A stretch of 64,000 nucleotides of DNA. It comes from CAVVYV01 sp963752585 (GTDB taxonomy: Bacteria > Actinomycetota > Thermoleophilia > Solirubrobacterales > 70-9). Below, in pieces: positions 26,266 through 35,600 of the stretch. The stretch's first letter is position 1, and the number at the start of each line of letters is the position of its first letter. Below the pieces are notes generated by a model, which was not told where the DNA came from, searched no databases, and saw nothing but the letters and a program-made list of their open reading frames with translations. The stretch spans positions 186,001 through 250,000 of the forward strand of contig CAVVYV010000004.1 of assembly GCA_963752585.1 (NCBI GenBank). Reading direction: 5' to 3'. Position numbers and translations under genes: made by a program.

Positions 26266-26680
26266 TCAGGGTCCGGGCAGCGCGGCGAGCTGCTCGTCGA
26301 TCCGCTCGACGAGGCGCGAGTCGCAGTTCGAGCCCTCGAGGTTCTCGGCGATGTCGCCGAGGGCGAGCCGCGGCCGAGGCCCCCGACGGATCGACGTCGT
26401 TCGGCCTCCGGCGGGCGAGCGCCGCGAGCTCGTCCAGGGCACCCGCCACGCGGTCGAACTCCCGCGCCGAGGGCGGCGCTCCCGGCCTTCCCGCGATCCG
26501 GGCGCAGTAGCGGCCCACCGCGTCCCGCGCGATGACGATCGTCTCGGCCTCGGCGGCGCTCAGCCTCCCCGGCTCGGTCGCGGTGGTTGCGCCGTCGCCG
26601 CCATCGTCTCCGCAGGCGGCGAGCGCGAGCGCCAAGCTCATGGCGATGCCGGTGGCCGCGTCTCGAGCTCTCCCGTTCAC
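26266..26680 (-). CDS. small lipoprotein (one frameshift)
   Basis: Start GTG at 26680 gives VNGRARDAATGIAMSLALAL followed by AACGDDGG, a signal peptide with lipobox LAAC whose Cys would be lipidated. The mature part is helical (SAAEAETIVIARDAVGRYCA) with two further Cys. A shift near 26365 gives the C-terminus LALGDIAENLEGSNCDSRLV, ending at 26266. About 137 residues. No family recognised. A TAGGCT box precedes the start. Confidence 0.7.
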
Positions 26681-26687
26681 GGTCGCA

Positions 26688-26693
26688 AGCCTA
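26688..26693 (-). promoter_or_regulatory. leaderless -10 box for the lipoprotein
   Basis: TAGGCT on the minus strand, 7 nt before the GTG at 26680. Confidence 0.5.
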
Positions 26694-26719
26694 GATGCGC
26701 GTGGCGGGATACTGGGCCG

Positions 26720-27188
26720 GTGATCCCACCCGAATTCACGGAGGCCGACGAGCGGCTGATGCGGCGCGCGCTCGAGCTCGCCGGGGCGGCGGCCGAGCAC
26801 GGCGACGTCCCGATCGGGGCCGTGGTCGCGCGCGGCGACGCAGGTGCTGGGCGCCGCCGGCAACGAGCGCGAGCTCCGCCAGGACCCGACCGCACACGCC
26901 GAGGTGCTCGCGCTGCGCCAGGCCGCCGAGCGGCTTGGCGGCTGGCGCCTGCCGGAGACGACGATCTACGTCACCCTCGAGCCGTGCGCGATGTGCGCGG
27001 GGGCGATCGCCCTCGCCCGGGTGCCGAGGCTCGTCTACGGGGCGCCCGATCCGAAGGGCGGAGCGGTCGGCTCTGTCATCGACCTCTACGCCGAGCCGGT
27101 GGTCAACCACCGCCCCGAGGTCGAGGGCGGCCTGCTCGCCGAGGAGTCTGCCGCCCTGCTCGAGTCGTTCTTCTCGGCGCGGCGCTAG
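26720..27188 (+). CDS. tadA: tRNA-specific adenosine deaminase (one frameshift)
   Basis: Deaminates A34 to inosine in tRNA-Arg. Family motifs: the zinc-binding HAEVLAL with the catalytic Glu, and LEPCAMCAGAIALARV with the two zinc Cys. N-terminus VIPPEFTEADERLMRRALEL, then HGDVPIGAVVARGD. A one-base shift near 26838 separates the two halves (…ARGD / QVLGAAGNERELRQDPTAHA). About 156 residues, usual size. GTG start with a start-proximal GATACT. Confidence 0.93.
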
Positions 27189-27204
27189 CGACCGCCGCGG
27201 TCGC
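27188..27204. terminator. GC hairpin between convergent tadA and pncB
   Basis: GCGACC-GCCGC-GGTCGC: a perfect six-pair stem with a 5-nt loop immediately after the tadA stop, in the 27-bp convergent gap. No T-run. Confidence 0.4.
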
Positions 27205-27215
27205 GACCTGAGCGG

Positions 27216-28575
27216 TCAGCCGCGGCGGGCGGCCTCGAGCCCGGCCGAGTAGGCGACCGGGTACGGCTCGCCGCCGCCGCGGCGGAGGCCCGGGGGCAGC
27301 GATCCGAGGCTCGCGCTCGGTCCGCTCCCGCAGCTCCTCGAGCGTCTCGGCGATGGACGATCTCCCCGTTGCGCATGACCGGGACCAGGAGCGGCTCGCC
27401 CTCCAGGTCCTCGTCGGCGCCCCCGATCACGTCGCCCGCCATCTCGCCGTCGCCGAAGCTCCGGAAGACCTGCTTGGCGCCGGGGACGGTCGGCCTTGCC
27501 GACCGAGCTCTTCGCCACGCCACGCCACTCGCCCTCAGTGCGATCGGCGACCAGCTTGTAGACCCCGTTGATCGCCGGAGAGTCGCGGCTGGTGCCGAGG
27601 TCCGTCCCGACCCCCCAGAGGTCGATCGGGGCGCCGGCGGCGACCAGCTCGGCGATCCGGCCCTCCTCGAGGTCGCCGCTGGCGACGATCCTCGCCTCCT
27701 CCATCCCCGCCTCGTCGAGCAGCCGCCGCGCCTCCTTGGAGAGGGCGAGCAGGTCGCCGGAGTCGATCCGGACCCCCGCCAGCGGCACCCCGGTCGCACG
27801 CGAGGCCTCGATCGCCCGGCGGACCCCCTCGGCGGTCTCGTAAGTGTCGACCAGGAGCAGGGCGTTGTCGGGGTTGTCCTCGATGAAGGCGCGGAACGCC
27901 GCCTCCTCGCTCTCGAACGAGAGCACGTAGGAGTGGGCCATCGTCCCCACCGCCGGCAGCCCGTAGCGGATCGCGGCGGCGACGTTGGAGGTGCCGCCGA
28001 AGCCGGCCACCGCCGCCGCCCGGGCGACCTTGATCGCGGCGTCGCTCCCGTGGGTGCGGCGGGCGGAGAAGTCGAACAGGCTCGCGCCGGCACCCGGCTC
28101 GCCTCCCCCGGCCGCGAGGACGATCCGCGCCGCCTTGGTCGCGACCATCGTCTGGAAGTCGATCTGGTTGAGGAGGATCGTCTCGAGCAGCTGGGCATCG
28201 ACCCGCGGCGCGGTCACTCGCAGGAGCGGCTCGTTCGCGAAGGCGAGGGTGCCCTCGGGCATCGCCTCGATCTCGCCCCGAGAAGCGGAACTCGCGCAGG
28301 TACTCGAGCAGCTCCTCGCCGAACCCGAGCTCTCGGAGCTGAGAGAGGCGATCTCCCTCGAAGCGAAGCTCGGAGACCAGCCGGAGGGTGGGGCCGAGGC
28401 CGCAGGCGAGAAGCCAGTCGCGGTTCGGCGGCAGGCGCCTGGCGAAGAGCTCGAAGGTGGCAGGCTCGTTCAGCCCATGGCGCAGGTAGCCGGACGCCAT
28501 CGCCAGCTCGTACTGGTCGATCAGCAGCGCGACGTCGGATGCATCGAGGAGACCCGGGTCGTTGATGTCCGCCAC
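27216..28575 (-). CDS. pncB: nicotinate phosphoribosyltransferase (several frameshifts)
   Basis: First step of NAD salvage from nicotinate. LLIDQYELAMASGYL at the N-terminus, FDFSARRTHGSDAAIKVARA, LLLVDTYETAEGVRRAI, AGVRIDSGDLLALS and the phosphate-loop-like LWGVGTDLGTS are class hallmarks. Start is GTG at 28575 (MADINDPG...), 6 nt after TAGGCT. At least four or five single-base shifts (near 28270, 27490, 27350 and the 3' end) were bridged. About 450 residues. Neighbours give no operon. Confidence 0.92.
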
Positions 28576-28581
28576 GGGCCA

Positions 28582-28587
28582 AGCCTA
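28582..28587 (-). promoter_or_regulatory. leaderless -10 box for pncB
   Basis: TAGGCT on the minus strand, 6 nt before the GTG at 28575. Confidence 0.55.
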
Positions 28588-28614
28588 AGCGGGGCTCGTC
28601 GAGGAGTGTGCTGC

Positions 28615-29602
28615 TCAGCCGCGTGAGCCAGCGGACCGGGTTCTCGACCATCATCGTCCGCTCCTGCTCCTCGGTCATTCCTGTCTCCCGCAGCTCCGGG
28701 AGCACCCTGTCGGGAACGATCCGAATCGTCCAGTCCTTGACCATCCCCGACTGGAGCAGCTGCTCGATCGAGGAGGGAGGGAACCAGTCGAGGGTGGCGC
28801 AGGAGTCCGCCGCCAAGAACATCCGATCCGCGTAGCCGCGCTCGAGCAAGGCCCGGGCGGTCTCCTGTCGCTGCTCGAACGGCAGATACAGCTCCAGTCC
28901 GTAGCGGTCGAGCCCGATCCAGACCCCCTTGTCGAGAATGCCCTCGATGTAGTCGAGGTCGGTCGTGTCGCCGGTGTGGGCGACCTGGATCTTCCCCGGC
29001 TCGACCCCCTCCTCGAGGAAGATCTCGATCTGACGGGGACCGGTGTTGCTCGCCGGACGTGAGTGGGCCATGATCGGCGCCCCCGTCCGCAGGCTCGCAC
29101 GCGCAGCCGCCCGGTGGACCTTCTCGACGTTCTCGGTCACCCCGGGCTCGTCCGCCGCGCACTTGATGAACGCCGCCTTGATCTCGGTCCCCTGGATCCC
29201 CTGCTCGATATCGGCGACGAACAGCTCGGCGATCTGGTCGGGATCGCGGTTGAGGAAGAACTGCGGAAGCTGGTCGTAGGTGTAGATCCCGGTGCAGGCG
29301 ATCACCTGGAGCCCGGTCTGCTCGGACACTCCCCGCATGAACTGGACGTCCCGGCCGAGGAACATCGCGGTCGGGTCGCAGATCGTCTTCACGCCGAGCG
29401 CAAGCGCGGCGTTGGCCTCTCTCACCGCCACATCGAAGTCGTCTCCCGGCGCGACGGCATGCGGCGGGTCTTCCTTGGCGGTGCCGGCGCTCGGCCACTG
29501 CTCGTGGACGGCCTCGTCTCGCGTGCGCAGGTGCTCGTGGATCAGGGTGGCGCCGAGTTCTCCTGCTTCGATCGGTCCCTTGACCGTCTCCACGCGCTCC
29601 AT
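28615..29602 (-). CDS. phosphotriesterase-family metal-dependent hydrolase
   Basis: A TIM-barrel amidohydrolase: METAL-site start GATLIHEHLRTRDEAV (HxH), AAFIKCAADEPGVTE with the bridging Lys position, APIMAHSRPASNTG and IQVAHTGDTTDLDYI with the metal His residues, and FLAADSCATLDWFPP with the catalytic Asp. The frame has no stop until far inside pncB; a one-base shift near 28620 would end it at TGA 28615, the normal family length (about 328 residues). Members include lactonases and phosphotriesterases, so the substrate is uncertain. Confidence 0.85.
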
Positions 29603-29612
29603 CGCGCGGGGA

Positions 29613-29618
29613 AGCCTA
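29613..29618 (-). promoter_or_regulatory. leaderless -10 box for the phosphotriesterase-like gene
   Basis: TAGGCT on the minus strand, 10 nt before the ATG at 29602. Confidence 0.45.
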
Positions 29619-29746
29619 TGCGACCACGGGCGGACTGGCTCGCTGGCCAGTCCGAGCCGACTGGCCGGGCTGGGATACTGCCGCCGGCGCCGTGGGGATG
29701 GCGCGAATGGCGCCGCACAGGGTGGCGCCGCGACAAAGGGAGAGCT

Positions 29747-30395
29747 ATGAACGGAAGCAAGTACGAGTGGCTGGCCCCGCTGACGGGAATTGCCTTCATC
29801 GTGGTCCTCGTGGTGAGCTTCGTCATCGCCGGCGAGCCACCGAGCGCGGACGATGACGTCCAGGAGATCGTCGACCACTACGTCGACAACAAGGATTCGA
29901 TCATGGTCGGGGCATTTCTGGGCGCGGTCGCGGGAACCCTGCTGGTGTTCTTCTTCGGCTACGTCCGCAGGATTCTTCGCGCGGCCGAGGGCGAGGGCGG
30001 GACGCTGTCGTTGATCGCCTTCAGCGGTGCGGTGATCATCGCGCTCGCCGCCGCGATCGACGCCACGATCTCGTTCGCGCTCGCGGAGGCGGCGGACGAC
30101 ATCGATCCGACCGCGGTGCAGGGGCTGCAGGCGCTCTGGGACAACGATTTCGTCCCCTTCGCTGTCGGCAGCCAGGTGCTCTGGCTCGGCGCCGGGCTTT
30201 CGATCGTCCGCCACGGCGCGCTGCCGAAGTGGCTCGGATGGGTGGCGATCGTGTTCGGGCGTCGTCTCGCTGACGCCGGTCGGCTTCTTCGCCTTCGCCG
30301 CCGGCGCCATCTGGATCGTGATCGTCAGCATCATGCTGTCGATGCGCGCCCGCAGCGGGCCCGCTGCTCCGGCCCCCACGGCTCCCGCCGCGTAA
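29747..30395 (+). CDS. five- to six-helix membrane protein of unknown function (one frameshift)
   Basis: MNGSKYEWLAPLTGIAFIVV begins a protein with about five hydrophobic helices, a first extracytoplasmic acidic loop (GEPPSADDDVQEIVDHYV) and a shift near 30262, after which VVSLTPVGFFAFAAGAIWIV forms the last helices. About 215 residues. This pattern resembles DUF4386-like actinobacterial membrane proteins, but the match is weak. AGAG precedes the ATG as a Shine-Dalgarno. Confidence 0.7.
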
Positions 30396-30474
30396 CGCCC
30401 GCTCAGGTAGGGCGTCGCGCTCGGCAGCGATCGGGCGCGGCGCCCCACCTAGCCGCATTACTCTTTCCCTGCCC

Positions 30475-30565
30475 GGAGAGGTGTCCGAGTGGCTTAAGGA
30501 GCTCGCTTGGAAAGCGAGTGGGCGGGCTTATACCTGCCTCGTGGGTTCGAATCCCACCCTCTCCG
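30475..30565 (+). tRNA. tRNA-Ser (GGA)
   Basis: Acceptor GGAGAGG pairs with CCTCTCC. The anticodon stem CTCGC/GCGAG encloses loop TTGGAAA (anticodon GGA). There is a long serine-type variable arm and TpsiC loop GGTTCGAATCC. Discriminator G, no encoded CCA. Confidence 0.95.
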
Positions 30566-30605
30566 CTCCGCCCCGTCGTCGGCCTGCGCGCCGTCGCTTC
30601 TGTCG

Positions 30606-30612
30606 TATAACT
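30606..30612 (+). promoter_or_regulatory. leaderless -10 box for ytoQ
   Basis: TATAACT ends 7 nt before the ATG at 30620. Confidence 0.5.
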
Positions 30613-30619
30613 CTCGTCG

Positions 30620-31078
30620 ATGGCCTGGAACGTCTACCTCGCCGGTGAGATCCACAGCGACTGGCGCGAGCAGATCGCCGAGGGAGCCGAGAAGGAAGGT
30701 CTCGCCGTCACCTTCAACTCGCCGGTGACCGATCACGGGGCCTCCGACGACGTCGGCGTCGCGATCCTCGGCGAGGAGTCCGACGACTTCTGGAAGGACC
30801 ACAAGGGCGCCGGGGTGAACGCGATCCGCACCCAGACCCTGATCCGCCAGGCGGACGTGGTCGTGGTCAGGTTCGGCGACCAGTACAAGCAGTGGAACGC
30901 CGCCTTCGACGCCGGCTTCGCCGCCGCCCTCGGGAAGCCGATCGTCACCCTCCACGACCCCGAGACCACCCACGCCCTGAAGGAGATCGACCGGGCGGCG
31001 ATGGCCACCGCCGAGAACCCCGAGCAGGTGGTGGAGATCCTCCGCTACGTGCTGGAAGGCAAGCTGCAGCGCGCCTGA
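30620..31078 (+). CDS. ytoQ: YtoQ family protein
   Basis: A 152-residue cytosolic protein: MAWNVYLAGEIHSDWREQIA, FNSPVTDHGASDD, then VVVVRFGDQYKQWNAAFDAG and KPIVTLHDPETTHALKEIDR. This matches the conserved YtoQ family, a nucleoside 2-deoxyribosyltransferase-like fold. No reaction is established. Intact frame, placed between two tRNA-Ser genes and expressed from its own start-proximal -10. Confidence 0.88.
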   Translation: MAWNVYLAGEIHSDWREQIAEGAEKEGLAVTFNSPVTDHGASDDVGVAILGEESDDFWKDHKGAGVNAIRTQTLIRQADVVVVRFGDQYKQWNAAFDAGFAAALGKPIVTLHDPETTHALKEIDRAAMATAENPEQVVEILRYVLEGKLQRA

Positions 31079-31137
31079 CGACCGCTCGGTTTGGTCGCAC
31101 CCGGAGCCCGAATCGGCCGCTAGCCTTGGCCCTCCCC

Positions 31138-31226
31138 GGAGGGGTGCCGGAGTGGTTGAACGGGGCGGTCTCGAAAACCGTTAGGGGCCCTCGGGTCCCT
31201 CGTGGGTTCGAATCCCACCCCCTCCG
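31138..31226 (+). tRNA. tRNA-Ser (CGA)
   Basis: Acceptor GGAGGGG pairs with CCCCTCC. The anticodon arm CGGT-CTCGAAA-ACCG gives anticodon CGA. Long variable arm, TpsiC GGTTCGAATCC, discriminator G. Confidence 0.95.
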
Positions 31227-31265
31227 CTGCAAGAGGTTCGCGCTGCTTCCTGAGGGAAGGGAGAA

Positions 31266-32642
31266 ATGAAGAAGGGGACTGCTGCCTGGCTCTCCGTCGT
31301 CGCGCTCCTGATCGCGGCGGCCCTGATCGATGCGCCCCGCGCCCTGGCGCACGCGGGGATGGAGCTGGCGCCCCCGGACGACCTCTCCGCCCTCGGGGCG
31401 GTCGTGGAGTTCTTCAAGTACGGCGCCAAGCACATCCTGCTCGGCTACGACCACCTGCTCTTCCTGCTCGGCCTGGCGGTGCTGGCCCGAGGCCTCCGCG
31501 ACGTGCTCGAAATCGCGGCCCTGTTCGCGCTCTCCTACAGCACCACCCTGATCGGGGGCACCCTGCTGGGCGTCGAGGCTCCCGGTGGCGTGGTCGAGCC
31601 GCTGATCGCGCTCAGCGTCGGCTATGTCGGGATGCAGATCGCCTTCGGCCGGGAGGGGGGGACGCTATCCCGTGACCCGCGGCCGGCGGCCCTTCTCTTC
31701 GGCCTCGCGCACGGTCTCGGCCTCTCGGCGCTGGTGCAAGAACTGAGGCTGCCTGGGGACGATCTGCTCCCCTCGGTGATCGGCTTCAACCTCGGGGTGG
31801 AGGTCGGCCAGATCGCGGTCCTCGTCGCCTTCATCGCATTGCTCACCGGGCTGCGTGCCTATCCATTCCCCGCCCGAGAGCGGATCCCGGCGGGGTTCGC
31901 GTTGGTCTCCGCCTCGGCGGTCCTCCTCGCCTTTGCCACCCTCGACATCTCTCCGGCTCACGCCCATCCGGCCAAGCCGCCGCCTCCTCCGGCCACGCCG
32001 CCTGCGGATGTCGACGAGATCCCCGAGGACGACGCGGCGCTCTACCACTCGCGGGTGACCGCGACAAAGCCCGAGGTGCCCGGCCTCTCCGCACAGATCC
32101 TCGGAGGCGACGAGCGGCTCGAGGTCGGCTGGACCGGTCAGCCGCCGCTGGTCATCATCGGGACTCAGGGCGAGCCGATGATCCGCCTCAGCTCTGCCGG
32201 GGTCGAGATCAACGAGCTCTCGCCCAGCGTCTTTCTGTCCGGGGAACGCTACGCCCAGGTGCCGCTGCCGGCGAACGTAGATCCGGCGGCCGCGCCGCGG
32301 TGGCGGCGGATCGACAGCGCGGGCCCGTTCTCGTGGTACGAGCATCGCGCCCACTGGCTCGATGACGAGCGCCCGGCGATCGTCGGCGACGGAAGCGAGC
32401 CCGTGACGATCTTCCACTGGAAGGTCCCGGCGCTCCTCGGCGAGCGACCGATCAGGCTCGTCGGCGCCCTCGACTGGGTGCCCGATCCCGGGGCGATTCG
32501 CGCCGAGCGCTCGAGCAGTTCCGGCGAGCTGCTCACCGCGGCGATCCTGCTCGCAGCGATGGCGCTCGGGGCCGGCGTCGGCGTGCTTTACCGGCGCCGG
32601 CTCGAGGATCCGAGCGGCTCAGCGGCCGCCGCCGGGCAGTAG
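31266..32642 (+). CDS. HupE/UreJ-like membrane protein with extra extracytoplasmic domain
   Basis: A 458-residue intact protein. A signal/first helix ends DAPRALAHAG. The HupE/UreJ_2-type core has KYGAKHILLGYDHLLFLLGL, an LFALSYSTTLI helix and FGLAHGLGLSALVQ, with His/Asp in the membrane that could bind metal. After about residue 225 comes a proline-rich hinge, a soluble beta-rich domain of about 190 residues and a final helix (AAILLAAMALGAGVGVLYRR). HupE-type proteins are linked to metal (Ni, Co) transport, but no metalloenzyme gene is adjacent. Confidence 0.78.
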   Translation: MKKGTAAWLSVVALLIAAALIDAPRALAHAGMELAPPDDLSALGAVVEFFKYGAKHILLGYDHLLFLLGLAVLARGLRDVLEIAALFALSYSTTLIGGTLLGVEAPGGVVEPLIALSVGYVGMQIAFGREGGTLSRDPRPAALLFGLAHGLGLSALVQELRLPGDDLLPSVIGFNLGVEVGQIAVLVAFIALLTGLRAYPFPARERIPAGFALVSASAVLLAFATLDISPAHAHPAKPPPPPATPPADVDEIPEDDAALYHSRVTATKPEVPGLSAQILGGDERLEVGWTGQPPLVIIGTQGEPMIRLSSAGVEINELSPSVFLSGERYAQVPLPANVDPAAAPRWRRIDSAGPFSWYEHRAHWLDDERPAIVGDGSEPVTIFHWKVPALLGERPIRLVGALDWVPDPGAIRAERSSSSGELLTAAILLAAMALGAGVGVLYRRRLEDPSGSAAAAGQ

Positions 32643-35600
32643 AACCCGCTCGCAGCCCTCAGTCTTGTCGGCGGCGTCCGCTTTGACCCGGTCGGCGCCC
32701 GAGCCGCACTTGATCAGATCGGCCTCGCCGTCGCGGGCGCCCACTATGTCGGGCCCGGAGCCAGCCCGGATCGAGTCCGCTCCGGAGCCGCCGGTCAGCC
32801 GGTCGCGGCTGTTGCCGCCGCTGAGCTGGTCGTCGCCGGCGTCGCCGCGGACTCGGTCGCGGCCCTTGTTGCCGAGCGCGCAGTCGTCGCCGTCGAGGCC
32901 GGTCACCCGGTCGGCTCCCCGGAGGCCCCGGAGCAGGTCGCCGGTCGCGGTGCCGAGGAGATTGTCGCGGCCGGCGGTCCCGTCCTTGACGTTCGCGCAG
33001 GCGCCCGCCTGCTGCCCGGCGACGCCGCCACCCCCGGCAACGCCACCGCCCCCGACGCCGCCGCTCCCGACGCTGTCGCAGGCGTCGCCGATCCCGTCGT
33101 CGTCGGCGTCCTCCTGGCCCGGGTTCGGATCGTCCGGGCAGTTGTCCGTGTCGTCGGGTGCACCGTCCCCGTCGCCATCCGGCGCCGCGGCTCGCAGGCG
33201 TCACCCCGATCCCGTCGCCGTCGGTGTCCGCCTGGTCCGGGTTCGGGACGGCCGGGCAGTTGTCGCTCGTCGTCGCGGCACTCCGTCGCCGTCGGCGTCG
33301 CGCCGCCGCGGCGCAGGGTGCTCGGCGTGCGCAGCCGGCCCCAGTTGCCGGTCTCGTCGCGGTAGAAGACCGCCAGGTTGCTCGGCCGAGCCGACCTGGG
33401 CGCGGGTCAGCGATGAGGCTCTGGGTCTCGCCGGGATCGCCCCGTCGTCCTCCTCGGCGGACTGCTCGGCGACCACCGTTCCGTCGGTCCGGGCCCATCG
33501 ATCGGGTTCAGCCGATCACCCGGACCGGAACAGGTCCCGTTGGAGCAGCTGTGCCGCAGAGCCAGTCGTCGCCGGGGGCGGTCCACGAGAGCTGAGCGCC
33601 GCCGCCGTCCGGGGCCACCGTGAGCGCCCCTGGGGAATTCGGGGCAATCGCCGCCGACGGCGTCCCCGGCGGACGGCCGTCGTGGCCGTAGTTGTTGGTC
33701 GAGTGCTCGTCGTGGTGGAAGGTCCACCACTCCTCGTTGGACCCTTCGCAGGCGGCCACGCCGCATCGTGCCGTCGCTGTACGTCGGGGTCCGTGTCCCA
33801 GAGGAAGACCAGCCCTCGCGGGTGAGGGTGGTGATGTCGAGGTCGCCGTCGCCGTCGGCGTCGCCGACCGCGGGCGTCGCCTGCATCCAGCCGCCGGTGA
33901 ACTTGGGCCAGCCCTCGGCGATCGAACCCGCCGATGCCGTAGGCATGAAGCTGGTACATGCCGGTCCCGACCAGCACCTGGCGGCCTGGCCCGGTCCCCG
34001 CGATCCTGGCGATCGAGGCCTGGGAGACGAGCTGGAAGTCGTCAGTGGCGACGGGGTAGCCGGGGAGTGCCGCGCCGGACGGGTTCCCCGGCGGGCCGGC
34101 GAGGGACCACCTTGCTCGACGTGGTTGAACGGGAGGTTCTGGTTCACGGCGAGCAGGTTGGCCGCGCCGTTGACCGTGAGCCCGCCCTTCATCACCGCGG
34201 GCGGTGTCGCGACCCGAGCACGTCGCCGATGGAGGTGTAGTCGGCGAGGTTCAGGACCGGCCCGTCGTCCTGGCGCTGCGTCGCGCCCGGCCTGGTACTC
34301 GCGGATCGAGCTGCCGTCGCCGTTCACCAAGCGGGCGCCGCCGGGCGTGATCGAGGTCGCGGCGGAGACCGAGACCTCGTCGTCGCCCGCCAGGTCGTCG
34401 CGCGCGCTCTGGTCCTGGTCGAGGATCGCCGAGTCGTGGCCGGGGAGCACCATCGGCAGCAAGTCGCCGGCGGCGACGCCGACCCGGACCGGCCAGCCGT
34501 TGACGATGCCGTCTGGATCGCCGGCGTGGGCGGTGCCGTCGGGATGGACGGCGTAGACGGGGTTCGAGCCGGTGCCCGACGCCAGGATCGCGCTGAAGAA
34601 CTCGAAGAAGGCGGAGAAGTCGCTCGGCGGGTCGGCCGCCGATCACCTCGTTCGTGGAGATGATCGTCTCGGGCCCGCCCCCGGCGCCGTCCGCCGGGCC
34701 GCAGCGGTTGCCGTCCAGCTCGGCGATCGCGGGCGAGGTGATGATCTCGGCCCCGTTCGCGTCGGCGCTGTCCAGCTTGACCGGGAAGCCGGGGAGCTGT
34801 CTCCGTCGCCGTTCCAGGCGTAGAGGTGCTGGTCGAGCGCGCCGCTGACGAGTCGAGCTCGCCGTCGCAGTCGAGATCGGCGAGGGCCAGCGATCCGAAG
34901 AATCCCCGCTTGATGTGGTTCGAGCGGTTGATGCGGCGCTGGGCGGGCTCGAAGCAGGGCTCGGGACGCGGGACCGTGCAGGGCTCCGAGAGCGGGCGGT
35001 CGACGCCGACGGTGTCGGGATCGTTCGGGTTCCCTTGGAAATGGGGAACCGGCGTGCCGTCGAGGTTCCAGGCGTAGACGTGCTCCCCCGCGGTCGCGAC
35101 GATCTCGGCCTCGCGGTCCCCGTCGATGTCGCCGATGGACGGGAACCCGCGGGGTCTCCCTCGGCTGGGCGCCCGCCAGCGCGCCCGGCACCGGGTGGTT
35201 GCTGCTCCAGGGCGTAGCGGTTGGTCGTGACCGGGTTCCCTCCGTTGAAGCTCGCGACCGGATCGCCCTCCGCGTCAAGGACGTGGATCTCGCCGCTGGT
35301 GGTCGCCTGCAGCACGTCGAGCTCGTTGTCGCCGTCCAGGTCGTAGAGCCTGGTCGAAACCTCGCCACCCGAGCCGGTCCGGAAGTCGGCGGCGGACGAG
35401 CCGGTACCGATCGGGCGCGGCCAGTCGTCGAGGTTGCCGTCGTCGCGGTAGGCGAGGAGCGTCTTTCGGTAGGTGCCGAAGTTGTCGGGGTCGTCGCCGT
35501 CGTGGACGGTGAGCCGGATCTGGAAGGCGTGCCGCTCGGGGTCGGTGTTGTCCAGGACGCTGCCCGTCGAGCTGTCGGGATAGGGATCGCCGCCCTCCCA

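Noticed and set aside
28214..30448. A 744-codon minus-strand frame spanning three loci
   Set aside because: Only its middle is real (phosphotriesterase-like, 28615-29602). The ends are antisense or out of frame with pncB and the membrane protein and arise from lost stops.
30410..31230. Integrated element at the tRNA-Ser genes
   Set aside because: There is no integrase, no duplicated tRNA 3' end, and the gene between them is a normal chromosomal ytoQ.
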